Shown: in pieces, positions 32,533 to 40,482 of the stretch
Layout: the number at the start of each line of letters is the position of its first letter
Position numbering within the stretch: position 1 is the first letter of the stretch
Source: Chitinophaga pinensis
GTDB lineage: Bacteria; Bacteroidota; Bacteroidia; Chitinophagales; Chitinophagaceae
Length of the DNA: 44,238 nt
Reading direction: 5' to 3'
NCBI GenBank assembly: GCA_945897185.1
Contig: CAMDFC010000012.1
Location: 1 to 44,238, forward strand
The notes under the pieces: model-generated
Databases searched by the model: none
The model's input: only the letters and a program-made list of their open reading frames with translations
What the model was told of the DNA's origin: nothing
Position numbers and translations under genes: made by a program

Positions 32533-33903
32533 ATGGCACAGATTAACAGAGAGCAGTTGGCTCCACTACACGAAAAAATTACAGTTAGCGTTTCCCCAGC
32601 AGATTACAACGGTGCTTACGAAGCTTCTTTGAAGAAGTACGCAAAAACCGCAAACATTCCCGGATTCAGAAAAGGAATGGTTCCGGCCGGTATAGTGAAG
32701 AAAATGCACGGTGCTGCTATCTTTACTGAAGAAGTACTTCGCTCAATTGAAAATGAATTGATGCAGTACCTCCAAACAGAAAATATTGCATACTTGGGAC
32801 AACCATTGCCGGAAGACGGGAATGACCCAGCCATGTTCAACCAAAACGAGCCCAAAGATTATGCTTTTGTGTTTGAAATTGGACTAAAACCAACTTTCAC
32901 CCTACCAGATTTAGCAACAGCGAAGACCACCCTTCACGTTGTGGAAGCAAATGAGGAAATGGTAAATGAGGAAATTGACAGAATACAACGCAGATTGGGT
33001 AAAATGACTGAGCCTGAAACAGTAAGTAACGAAGAGGATGTACTCAACGTTTCCTTTCAGAAATGCGATGCCAATGGTGTTGTTGAAGAAGGCAGCGAGA
33101 AAAAAGACAATTCACTTTTATTAAAATACTTTGCTGAAGGATTTAGAAAAAACCTGTTGGGTAAGAAAAAAGATGAATCTATCGTATTGCAAGTTGGTAC
33201 TGCATTTGAAGAAAAAGAAAGAGAGTGGATTGCAGGGGATTTAGGATTGGACAAAAACAAAGCAGAAGATCTTGAACAACATTTTCTGTTGCAAATCACC
33301 AAAATAGCGTTTGTAGAAAAAAGAGACCTAGATGAAACTTTTTTCAAAGAAGCTTTACCAGGTAAAGACATTGCTACTGAAGAAGCCTTCAAGGGTGAAT
33401 TAAGTAACCAAATAGAAGCTTACTGGAAAACCCAAGCACAACATTTATTAGAGCATGAAATTTTTCACGTACTTTCTGAAGATGCTAAAATGGATTTTCC
33501 GGAAACCTTCCTTAAAAAGTGGTTGTTAAAAACCAATGAAAAAGGACAATCCGAGGAGACTATTGAAAAAGAGTTTCCTGCTTTCTTAAACCAGTTAAAA
33601 TGGACTTTGGTGAGCAACGAAATTGGTACACAAAACGCCATACAGGTTAACAGGAATGAAATAATGGACAGTCTGCGCCAGCAGCTTATGGGCTATTTTG
33701 GATCAATGAATATGGGTGGCAATTTCGAGTGGTTGGATAGTTATGTAGACAGGATGATGAGCGATAAAGAACAGGTGGAATCTGCCTATCAGCGTGTTTT
33801 CAGCACCAAGGTGCTCGCATGGGCTGCATCACAAGCCAAACCAACAACACAAAAAGTAACTGCTGTCGAATTTGCAGCATTGCAAGGCAAGCATAATCAT
33901 TAA
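32533..33903 (+). CDS. tig: Trigger factor
   Basis: Trigger factor is the ribosome-bound chaperone for nascent chains. From ATG 32533 the 456 residues show the N-terminal ribosome-binding domain with the GFRKG signature (IPGFRKGMVPAGIVKKMHG, about residues 42-60). A divergent FKBP-like middle domain (about 155-240) and a long helical C-terminal arm domain with the late KVLAWAASQAKPTTQKVTAVEF are next. An earlier in-frame start would lie inside tRNA-Leu and is rejected. In many bacteria tig precedes clpP-clpX, and the same order is seen here. A hairpin terminator separates tig from clpP. Confidence 0.93.
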   Translation: MAQINREQLAPLHEKITVSVSPADYNGAYEASLKKYAKTANIPGFRKGMVPAGIVKKMHGAAIFTEEVLRSIENELMQYLQTENIAYLGQPLPEDGNDPAMFNQNEPKDYAFVFEIGLKPTFTLPDLATAKTTLHVVEANEEMVNEEIDRIQRRLGKMTEPETVSNEEDVLNVSFQKCDANGVVEEGSEKKDNSLLLKYFAEGFRKNLLGKKKDESIVLQVGTAFEEKEREWIAGDLGLDKNKAEDLEQHFLLQITKIAFVEKRDLDETFFKEALPGKDIATEEAFKGELSNQIEAYWKTQAQHLLEHEIFHVLSEDAKMDFPETFLKKWLLKTNEKGQSEETIEKEFPAFLNQLKWTLVSNEIGTQNAIQVNRNEIMDSLRQQLMGYFGSMNMGGNFEWLDSYVDRMMSDKEQVESAYQRVFSTKVLAWAASQAKPTTQKVTAVEFAALQGKHNH

Positions 33904-33924
33904 ATCATTTCGTACTTCATTTTT

Positions 33925-33966
33925 AAAGTGAAAAGTGAGTAATCATTTTTCACTTTTCACTTTTTT
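33925..33966 (+). terminator. Terminator after tig
   Basis: A perfect 14-bp inverted repeat with left arm AAAGTGAAAAGTGA (33925-33938) and its complement at 33950-33963 is followed by T residues. The arms themselves contain two tandem AAAGTGA-like units. Confidence 0.7.
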
Positions 33967-34053
33967 ACAAAACATGGCATTTTGTCCGCTTTTCATTCGG
34001 GCATGGAATTTGGTCAGTTTTTGTAGTAATTTGCTCATCTTAAAGTCCTATAT

Positions 34054-34746
34054 ATGAATCTTGGAAAAGAGTTTGAAAAATTTGCGATCAAGGAAAGAGG
34101 GATTTCCAGTAATACACTTCATGGTTACACCAAACACATGGTGACCAACCTCACCCCAAACATCATTGAGGAAAGACCCATGAATGTTGCCGTGATGGAT
34201 GTGTACAGTAGGTTGATGATGGACCGCATCATCTTTTTGGGCTATCCCATTAGTGATGAAGTAGCCAACATCATTACTGCACAATTGTTGTTTTTAGACA
34301 GCACTGACAGAACACGTGATATTCAAATGTATATTAATAGTCCGGGTGGCTCTGTTTACTCCGGCTTAGGTGTTTATGACACCATGCAGTATGTTAGTCC
34401 AGATGTTTCTACCATTTGTATTGGAGTTGCGGCCAGCATGGCTGCCGTTTTAATGTGCGCTGGAACGCCTGGTAAAAGAACTGCTCTAAAGCACTCACGC
34501 ATCATGATGCACCAGCCGAGTGCAGGTGCAGGCGGACAAGCAAGTGATATTGAAATTACGGTATCTCAGGTAAAAAAATTGAAACAGGAATTGTATGATG
34601 TGGTTTCAATACACAGCGGACAACCAGTTGAGAAAATTGCTGCAGACTTTGACAGAGATTTCTGGATGACTTCCTTGGAAGCCAAAGAGTACGGACTAGT
34701 TGACGAAGTTTTGTTATTGAATCCCAAGAAAAAGAAGAACGCATAA
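34054..34746 (+). CDS. clpP: ATP-dependent Clp protease proteolytic subunit (first copy)
   Basis: ClpP forms the serine-protease barrel of the Clp machine. The catalytic triad is intact: S128 in VAASMAAVLM, H153 in MMHQPSAG and the aspartate of the ADFDRDFW motif. The 230-residue copy has a longer N-terminal region (about 35 extra residues: NLGKEFEKFAIKERGISSNTLHGYTKHMV) than ordinary ClpP and ends with a basic KKKKNA tail. A second, different ClpP follows one base after its stop, and then clpX. The tandem suggests two distinct ring types or a mixed barrel. Confidence 0.95.
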   Translation: MNLGKEFEKFAIKERGISSNTLHGYTKHMVTNLTPNIIEERPMNVAVMDVYSRLMMDRIIFLGYPISDEVANIITAQLLFLDSTDRTRDIQMYINSPGGSVYSGLGVYDTMQYVSPDVSTICIGVAASMAAVLMCAGTPGKRTALKHSRIMMHQPSAGAGGQASDIEITVSQVKKLKQELYDVVSIHSGQPVEKIAADFDRDFWMTSLEAKEYGLVDEVLLLNPKKKKNA

Positions 34747-34747
34747 A

Positions 34748-35377
34748 ATGCACGCTATGAAAATGAAGCAAGTGTTTCCTGCAAGAATGGACGAAGAACA
34801 AGAACCCAAAGAGAATTCCAATCCAATGGAAAACATGGTTTCTTCTGCCCGGTTTGATAAAAAATTTATTGAAGAACGCAAGATATTTTTGTGGGGTGTT
34901 GTTGATGACAAATCTGCAAAAGACATTACTGCCAGATTGATGTATCTTGATATGATCGATCCTGGAAAAGAAATTAAATTTTATATCAACAGTCCGGGTG
35001 GCGTTGTAACCAGTGGCATGGTCATTTACGATACCATGCAAATGATCAAATCCCCCGTGTCTACCATTTGTATGGGTATGGCTGCTTCAATGGGCTCCAT
35101 CCTATTGAGTGGTGGTGCAAAAGGCAAGCGCTATATTTTCCCGCACGGTGAAGTGATGATTCATCAACCTTCTGGCGGCGGACAAGGCACTTCAGCAGAT
35201 CTTGAAATCATGGCTGTACAAATAAGAAAAATAAAAGCGTTGGGTGCTCAGATATTGGCTGACAACTGCGGACAAACCTTTGAAAAGGTGATGAAAGACT
35301 TTGACCGCGACTATTGGATGGGAGCAGAAGAATCGCTTTCATACGGTATTGTTGATGGCATTTTAAGCGAACTGTAA
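34748..35377 (+). CDS. clpP: ATP-dependent Clp protease proteolytic subunit (second copy)
   Basis: This is a second full ClpP of 209 residues, clearly diverged from the first. The triad serine is in GMAASMGSILL, the histidine in MIHQPSGGG and the aspartate in DFDRDYW. An acidic, Pro/Asn-containing leader (about residues 12-28, DEEQEPKENSNPMENM) precedes the ARFDKKFIEERKIFLWGVVDD start of the fold and may be a processed propeptide. ATGs at codons 4 and 6 are alternative starts. The gene starts one base after the first clpP and 18 bases before clpX, so all three are surely cotranscribed. Confidence 0.95.
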   Translation: MHAMKMKQVFPARMDEEQEPKENSNPMENMVSSARFDKKFIEERKIFLWGVVDDKSAKDITARLMYLDMIDPGKEIKFYINSPGGVVTSGMVIYDTMQMIKSPVSTICMGMAASMGSILLSGGAKGKRYIFPHGEVMIHQPSGGGQGTSADLEIMAVQIRKIKALGAQILADNCGQTFEKVMKDFDRDYWMGAEESLSYGIVDGILSEL

Positions 35378-35395
35378 TTTCTAAAAATAAAGACC

Positions 35396-36655
35396 ATGGC
35401 CAAGTCCACTTTGCATTGTTCATTTTGCGGCAAAAATCGAGATGAGGTTAAAATTCTCATTGCGGGTCAGGAAGGCCATATCTGTGAAGGATGTGTAGAG
35501 CATGCAAAAGAAATTGTATTACAGGAAGTTATTAGCAAGGAAGCATCGAACTCAGGTTACAAGCTCAAAGTAAAGAAGCCCATCGATTTGAAAAAAAGCT
35601 TAGACGAATATGTAATTGGCCAAGATGATGCAAAAAAAATATTATCAGTTGCAGTATACAACCACTATAAACGCCTGAACCAAACTACTGAAAAAACCAA
35701 GCGTGCCAAAAAGGACGAAGAGTTGGAAGAAGTAGAAATTGAAAAGAGCAATGTGATTATGGTAGGTGAAACCGGAACTGGAAAAACTTTATTGGCAAAG
35801 ACCATAGCAAAACTATTGAACGTGCCCTTTGCCATTGTAGATGCAACTGTCTTTACAGAAGCGGGATACGTAGGTGAAGATGTAGAAAGCATATTAACAC
35901 GACTTCTTCAGGTATGTAATTATGATGTAGCCGCTGCAGAAACTGGCATCGTGTATATAGACGAAATAGATAAGATTGCAAGAAAAAGCGACAACCCTTC
36001 TATTACCAGAGATGTAAGTGGAGAAGGTGTTCAACAGGGTTTACTTAAATTATTAGAAGGAACGGATGTGCTGGTACCACCGCAGGGCGGAAGAAAACAC
36101 CCCGACCAAAAACTGATTAAAGTCAATACACACAATATCCTTTTTATTTGTGGAGGTGCATTCGACGGTGTAGATAAGCTGATTGCACGCAGGGTAAATA
36201 CCAACTCCATTGGGTTCAATGTAAACAAGGGTTTACAGGATGAGATGAAGAACAACCTCTTGAAATTTGTAAATGCACAAGACCTTAAATCTTTCGGCTT
36301 AATTCCAGAACTGTTAGGAAGACTGCCAGTAATTACTTTCCTTGATCCGCTAGACGAAGAAACCTTGCGCGCTATTTTAATTACACCCAAAAACGCCTTA
36401 CTCAAACAATATAAAAAGCTGTTCAGCTTAGAAGGAATTGAGCTCAGCATTGAGGATGAAGTAATAGATTTCATGGTAAAAAAAGCACTTGAATTTAAGT
36501 TAGGAGCAAGGGGACTGCGCTCTATCTGTGAAAGCATGCTTACCGATGCCATGTTTGAGTTGCCCTCTTCAAATAAAAAAGAATTTACATTAACCGCTGA
36601 ATACGCAAAAGCAAAATTCGATAATTCAAAAATTAGCATGCTCAAGGTTGCATAA
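35396..36655 (+). CDS. clpX: ATP-dependent Clp protease ATP-binding subunit ClpX
   Basis: ClpX is the AAA+ unfoldase that feeds ClpP. The 419 residues have an N-terminal C4 zinc-binding domain ([26 protein letters not shown], about 8-34). Walker A is [12 protein letters not shown] (about 123-134), and [13 protein letters not shown] and Walker [16 protein letters not shown] come next. The sensor region has [11 protein letters not shown], and the C-terminal domain has [15 protein letters not shown]. The usual IGF loop that docks on ClpP falls in the SIGFNVNKG region. It follows two clpP genes and is followed by a 58-aa ORF three bases after its stop. Confidence 0.97.
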   Translation: MAKSTLHCSFCGKNRDEVKILIAGQEGHICEGCVEHAKEIVLQEVISKEASNSGYKLKVKKPIDLKKSLDEYVIGQDDAKKILSVAVYNHYKRLNQTTEKTKRAKKDEELEEVEIEKSNVIMVGETGTGKTLLAKTIAKLLNVPFAIVDATVFTEAGYVGEDVESILTRLLQVCNYDVAAAETGIVYIDEIDKIARKSDNPSITRDVSGEGVQQGLLKLLEGTDVLVPPQGGRKHPDQKLIKVNTHNILFICGGAFDGVDKLIARRVNTNSIGFNVNKGLQDEMKNNLLKFVNAQDLKSFGLIPELLGRLPVITFLDPLDEETLRAILITPKNALLKQYKKLFSLEGIELSIEDEVIDFMVKKALEFKLGARGLRSICESMLTDAMFELPSSNKKEFTLTAEYAKAKFDNSKISMLKVA

Positions 36656-36658
36656 ATC

Positions 36659-36835
36659 ATGAAAGAATTGATTGACCAATTGATGAAGGAAGTCGGGATA
36701 AGTGAAAAACAGTCCCTCGAAGCTGTTCGTATCATCAAAGAATTTGCAAAAAGAAAGTTTCCTGTATTTGGTGGAGCAATAGACAAGCTGTTTGATAAGT
36801 ATGCACCAAAACAAGAAGAAGATTTCTTAGATTAA
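36659..36835 (+). CDS. Small helical protein of 58 aa downstream of clpX
   Basis: The ATG is three bases after the clpX stop and opens a 58-codon frame (MKELIDQLMKEVGISEKQSL ... GGAIDKLFDKYAPKQEEDFLD). The sequence reads as an amphipathic helix pair with a central FPVFGGAIDKLF. I recall similar short proteins (about 50-60 aa, helix-KFP-helix) in Bacteroidota but know no function. Tight spacing suggests translation coupled to clpX, and the acidic tail could be an adaptor or degradation signal, which is speculation. The stop overlaps the convergent HhH gene by four bases (TTAA). Confidence 0.65.
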   Translation: MKELIDQLMKEVGISEKQSLEAVRIIKEFAKRKFPVFGGAIDKLFDKYAPKQEEDFLD

Positions 36836-37563
36836 TTTTCAAAAGAAAGATAGGCTTCGATCTTTCTTACTACCTCCAGGTCTATTTGTTGAACACCCTT
36901 AATTGCATCCACATCAGCATAAGCTCCGTGTATATTCCTATAAGCCAATACCAGTTTTATAAAAGCATGATTTGAGTAAGGATGTTTTCTAAGCTCAGTA
37001 TAATCCACTTTATTGATTAGCAACTTACGAGGCTTGAATTGTTTTTCTATAAAGACCTTGTCTACAATTATGCCATAAGTAGAATCAGACAAACCATATA
37101 CTTCTTTCAATTGCACAACAGCTATAAATCCACCCAGTTTATCGCGGTACTTGATAATACGTGCAGAAAGTTTTTCTCCAATCATGGGTAGCCTTTCTAA
37201 CATAAAACTATCAGCTTCGTTAAGATCTATGAGTTTTAAGTCGACTTTTTTTGGGGCGAATTGCTTATTGCTATTAATGGGATAGGTATCACTTTGGTTG
37301 TTGGCATCATAACTCGACCAACTCTTTTTTTCAGATTGGAATTGTTTAGCGGTAGCATATTTCTGCTTACGGATTTGAAGAATTTCTGCAGCGCTGTCAA
37401 TTTGGACTTGGGTTACGTGAAAAATATTCTCAACGCGCTCTTCCTTGGATAGAAAATAAGGAATGGCCCAAACCAATAGGGTGATGATGGAAATAACATA
37501 AACGCCGAGTCGCTCTTTCTTTGAAAAAACGAAATAATCCAATAGGTATTCTTTGAGTTTCAC
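36832..37563 (-). CDS. Helix-hairpin-helix (ComEA-like) membrane protein
   Basis: The 243-residue protein has a single N-terminal membrane helix (about residues 20-38, YVISIITLLVWAIPYFL). A polar linker and two or three ComEA-type helix-hairpin-helix units follow (LIDLNEADSFMLERLPMIGEKLSARIIKYRDKLGGF, about 111-146; INKVDYTELRKHPYSNHAFIKLVLAYRNIHG; AIKGVQQIDLEVVRKIEAYL). HhH motifs bind DNA without sequence preference. ComEA proteins take part in DNA uptake, but many Bacteroidota members have unknown roles. No ATG precedes the signal. GTG at 37563 is used, since an in-frame stop lies 12 bases upstream. Confidence 0.85.
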   Translation of the reverse strand: MKLKEYLLDYFVFSKKERLGVYVISIITLLVWAIPYFLSKEERVENIFHVTQVQIDSAAEILQIRKQKYATAKQFQSEKKSWSSYDANNQSDTYPINSNKQFAPKKVDLKLIDLNEADSFMLERLPMIGEKLSARIIKYRDKLGGFIAVVQLKEVYGLSDSTYGIIVDKVFIEKQFKPRKLLINKVDYTELRKHPYSNHAFIKLVLAYRNIHGAYADVDAIKGVQQIDLEVVRKIEAYLSFEN

Positions 37564-37624
37564 CAGATAAACTTAAGCTAGCGCCTATTTAACTAGAGGA
37601 GAAAAACACAGCAAATCCTCGGTT

Positions 37625-38395
37625 TTATTCTAATGAAATTGTTAACCCATCATAGGCCAGATGAATACCCGTTGGTAGCTCTTTTGACACTTGAGCATGT
37701 AATCCCATTTGGTGACTAATATGCGTGAAATAGGTTGTGGGCACTTGCAGTTCAGTTGCCAGATCAATTGCTTCTTGTAGGGTAAAATGAGAAAGGTGCT
37801 TTTCTTTTCGAAGTGCATTCAATACCAACACTTTTGATCCTCTGATTTTTTGTTTTTCGTGCTCATCGATGTAATTGGCATCTGTTATGTAAGTGAAATC
37901 ACCAATTCTATATCCAGTTACCCCCATATTGAGGTGTCTTACTTGAATGGGTTGAAAATTTAAATCCCCAATTGAAAACAATTCATCTTGATTTACATGC
38001 AACTCCAGTGCAGGAATACCAGGATATTTTTTATCCGCAAAAGCATAATAAAAATCCCGTTGAATTGCTTTTGCCGTTTCTTCATTTGCAAACAAAGGCA
38101 TTGCATTTTGATGGATAAAATTAAATGCTTTTACATCATCCAATCCTGCAATATGGTCTTTGTGTGAGTGGGTAAAAACTACAGCATCCAATTGATTAAC
38201 AGATGAGCGCAACATTTGATACCTGAAATCTGGAGTTGTATCAATAACCACCGTAGTATTGGCTGATTTAATGAGTATACTACAGCGTAGGCGATTGTCC
38301 TTTTTATCAGACGATTTACATACTTCACATGTGCATGCCACCATCGGGACTCCACTACTCGTACCTGTTCCTAGAAATTCAATGGTGGTTGACAA
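37625..38395 (-). CDS. MBL-fold metal-dependent hydrolase (PhnP-like)
   Basis: The 256-residue metallo-beta-lactamase-fold protein resembles the PhnP/COG1235 group of phosphodiesterases. It has FLGTGTSSGVP at the start and a three-cysteine zinc site CTCEVC (21-26). IDTTPDFR, the metal motif THSHKDH (75-81), ITDANYI and a late THISHQMG supply further ligands. The family cleaves cyclic phosphates or acts as a general hydrolase. The substrate here is unknown. It lies in a minus-strand cluster with a 98-aa conserved protein and PorX, so it may be cotranscribed with the former. It is cytoplasmic by sequence. Confidence 0.88.
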   Translation of the reverse strand: MSTTIEFLGTGTSSGVPMVACTCEVCKSSDKKDNRLRCSILIKSANTTVVIDTTPDFRYQMLRSSVNQLDAVVFTHSHKDHIAGLDDVKAFNFIHQNAMPLFANEETAKAIQRDFYYAFADKKYPGIPALELHVNQDELFSIGDLNFQPIQVRHLNMGVTGYRIGDFTYITDANYIDEHEKQKIRGSKVLVLNALRKEKHLSHFTLQEAIDLATELQVPTTYFTHISHQMGLHAQVSKELPTGIHLAYDGLTISLE

Positions 38396-38421
38396 ATAAA
38401 ATATATAAATAAGTTAAACAA

Positions 38422-38718
38422 CTAAATAGCCTCTTCATGCTTTACTTCAGCTTCTGGCTTAACCATCACTTCCTCATAGATCTTTCTACTTTCTATGCTA
38501 ATGTGGTCTGGTTCTATCTTCAAAATAGATAACAAATCTATAAGTGTATTGATTCTGCCTTCCGTTTGTAAAAACTTATTCAGTACAACTACTTTTTTTG
38601 TTTCCAATAAGCAGTATCCACTTTGAAACGTTCCGCGCTCGTATCTCAGAACATATCCTGCTTCCGAAACAATCTTCTCCAACTTCTCAAGGAATGCAGG
38701 CGTAAATTTCAATTTCAT
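38422..38718 (-). CDS. Conserved hypothetical protein of 98 aa
   Basis: I recognise this as a small conserved Bacteroidota protein without assigned function. The core reads KFTPAFLEKLEKIVSEAGYVLRYERGTFQSGYCLLETKKVVVLNKFLQTEGRINTLIDLLSIL, an alpha/beta pattern with no signal or membrane segment. The acidic C-terminus (VKPEAEVKHEEAI) looks disordered. It has a perfect TAAATTTG promoter box 13 bases upstream of the ATG and lies 26 bases before the MBL hydrolase, so the two probably form an operon. Confidence 0.8.
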   Translation of the reverse strand: MKLKFTPAFLEKLEKIVSEAGYVLRYERGTFQSGYCLLETKKVVVLNKFLQTEGRINTLIDLLSILKIEPDHISIESRKIYEEVMVKPEAEVKHEEAI

Positions 38719-38731
38719 GAATTTATTTTTA

Positions 38732-38739
38732 CAAATTTA
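38732..38739 (-). promoter_or_regulatory. -7 promoter box of the 98-aa protein gene
   Basis: TAAATTTG on the minus strand is a perfect match 13 bases upstream of the ATG. Confidence 0.5.
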
Positions 38740-38818
38740 CTGATTGAGGAAATCCTTATTGGCTAGCATTGGTATTAGTTGTGAACATTTTTGCGTTTTC
38801 TTGTTAATAATCCATCTG

Positions 38819-40375
38819 CTATCTACTTTCTAATCGTACAACCGGCACAATCATCTCTTCCATGGAAATTCCTCCATGTTGAAATGTGTTTTTATATAGC
38901 GCTGCAAAATGGTTGAAGTTGTTTGGATAACACAAAAAGTCTTGACCACCTGCGAACACAAATGAACTGTTGACCGTAGATTTAGGTAATCCTATAATTT
39001 GCGGATCACGATAGGCATGAACTTCTCTAGCATCATAATCAAGATTTCGTCCGTGTTTATACCGCAGGTTGCTGCTTGTCTGCTTATCTCCCACAATTTT
39101 CAAAGGCGATTTCACTTGAATACTTCCATGATCAGTACACAAAACTACAGCACATTTCCTTTCACTGATTTTTTTTAAGGCCGACAACAAGGGTGAATGC
39201 AGAAACCAACTTTTGGTTAGGCTTCGATATGCAACTTCGTCAGATGCAAGTTCCTTGAGCATATCCAATTCAGTGCGGGCATGGCTCATCATGTCTACAA
39301 AATTATACACCACAATAGAAAGCGTGTGATTGAGTAAATCCAACGCATGTTCAGCTAACTTAACCGCATCGGCATGTGTAACAATCTTTTGATAGGAAAA
39401 GTCAATATCACTTTTCCTTAACCGCTTAAGTTGTTCTCCTATAAAAAAGGACTCATGGGTGTTTTTACCCTCTTCATCCTGATCTTTCATCCATTTATCT
39501 GGAAACTTTTTTTCAATCTGGGCTGGCATTTCTCCTGCAAACAGCGCATTTCTACAATAATGGGTTGCTGTTGGCAAAATTGAGTAGAAGCAGTCCTCTT
39601 CCACCAGCTTAAAGCATTCACTTAACAGAGGTTCAATTACTTTCCATTGATCAAACCGAAGGTTATCCAAAACAACCCAAACTACTGGTGAGGATTTTTG
39701 CAACAGTGGAAAGACTTTCTCTTTAAAGAGCGAATGGCTCATAAGAGGTGCATCCCCGTCATTTACCTGAATCCAAGAACTGTAGTTGCGGGTAATAAAT
39801 TTAAAAAAAGAAAGATTGGCTTCTTTTTTTTGTGCCAAATGTACTTCCATCATTTCAGCACTCTCGCTTTTTTCCATTTCTAACTCCCAAAAAGTAAGCT
39901 GCTTATAAATTTTTATCCAATCTTGGTGATTGGGCGCCCCATCTAGGTCTTCGAGCATGCTCTTGAACTGCAACTGATACGAAGCAGTTGTTTTTTCCGC
40001 AACCAGTCTTTTGTTGTCGAGGATTTTTTTCAATGCCAAAAGTACTTGATTGGGATTCACTGGTTTGATAAGATAATCTGTGATTTGCGACCCAATGGCT
40101 TCGTCCATTAAACTTTCTGTCTCATTTTTGGTAACCAATACAATGGGCAAATGTTGGTGTATTTTTTTTACCCTGGAAACTGTTTCCAAGCCACTCATAC
40201 CTGGCATAGATTCATCAATCAACAAAAGATCTACTTGATTTTTCTGTAGAAAATCTACCGCATCAAAACCATTGGTGAATGTAATAATGGCATACCCTTT
40301 CATTTCCAAAAATCGCTTGTGCGCTTCTAGGATATCAATTTCATCATCCACCCACATAACCGTTGCAATAGGCAT
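38819..40375 (-). CDS. porX: PorX-type response regulator with PglZ domain
   Basis: PorX is the response regulator of the PorXY system that controls type IX secretion in Bacteroidota. From ATG 40375 the 518 residues begin with a receiver domain. It has acidic pocket D10/D11, phosphoacceptor D54 in LLLIDESMPGMSG, T82 and K104 in DYLIKPVNP. A helical linker follows, and then a PglZ (alkaline-phosphatase-like) domain (about 200-515: VWVVLDNLRFDQWKVIEPLL, YNFVDMMSHARTELDML, VVLCTDHGSIQVKSP, YKHGRNLD). Known PorX acts as a phosphodiesterase on oligonucleotides. The metal-ligand aspartates and histidines are present here. A longer in-frame start is rejected because it covers the divergent promoter region. 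No porY is nearby. Confidence 0.92.
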   Translation of the reverse strand: MPIATVMWVDDEIDILEAHKRFLEMKGYAIITFTNGFDAVDFLQKNQVDLLLIDESMPGMSGLETVSRVKKIHQHLPIVLVTKNETESLMDEAIGSQITDYLIKPVNPNQVLLALKKILDNKRLVAEKTTASYQLQFKSMLEDLDGAPNHQDWIKIYKQLTFWELEMEKSESAEMMEVHLAQKKEANLSFFKFITRNYSSWIQVNDGDAPLMSHSLFKEKVFPLLQKSSPVVWVVLDNLRFDQWKVIEPLLSECFKLVEEDCFYSILPTATHYCRNALFAGEMPAQIEKKFPDKWMKDQDEEGKNTHESFFIGEQLKRLRKSDIDFSYQKIVTHADAVKLAEHALDLLNHTLSIVVYNFVDMMSHARTELDMLKELASDEVAYRSLTKSWFLHSPLLSALKKISERKCAVVLCTDHGSIQVKSPLKIVGDKQTSSNLRYKHGRNLDYDAREVHAYRDPQIIGLPKSTVNSSFVFAGGQDFLCYPNNFNHFAALYKNTFQHGGISMEEMIVPVVRLESR

Positions 40376-40440
40376 TGAAAATTTTTGAAAAAAACCAATT
40401 AGGAAGTATAATAAAGTTAGCGAATCCCTTAACGGGTTCA

Positions 40441-40448
40441 TACCTTTG
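40441..40448 (+). promoter_or_regulatory. -7 promoter box of the HD phosphohydrolase gene
   Basis: TACCTTTG is a perfect match 34 bases upstream of the ATG, in the 107-base gap shared with divergent porX. Confidence 0.5.
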
Positions 40449-40482
40449 CATTTAGATAAATTAATTTTAACAAATCGAAGGA

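Noticed and set aside
32327-32539. Minus-strand reading frame over tRNA-Leu
   Set aside because: It is an antisense read of the tRNA (MEGLEPPSLAAPDPKSG type artefact).
36031-36786. 251-codon frame antisense to clpX
   Set aside because: clpX is unmistakable, and the antisense frame has no recognisable domain. It is a by-product of codon bias.
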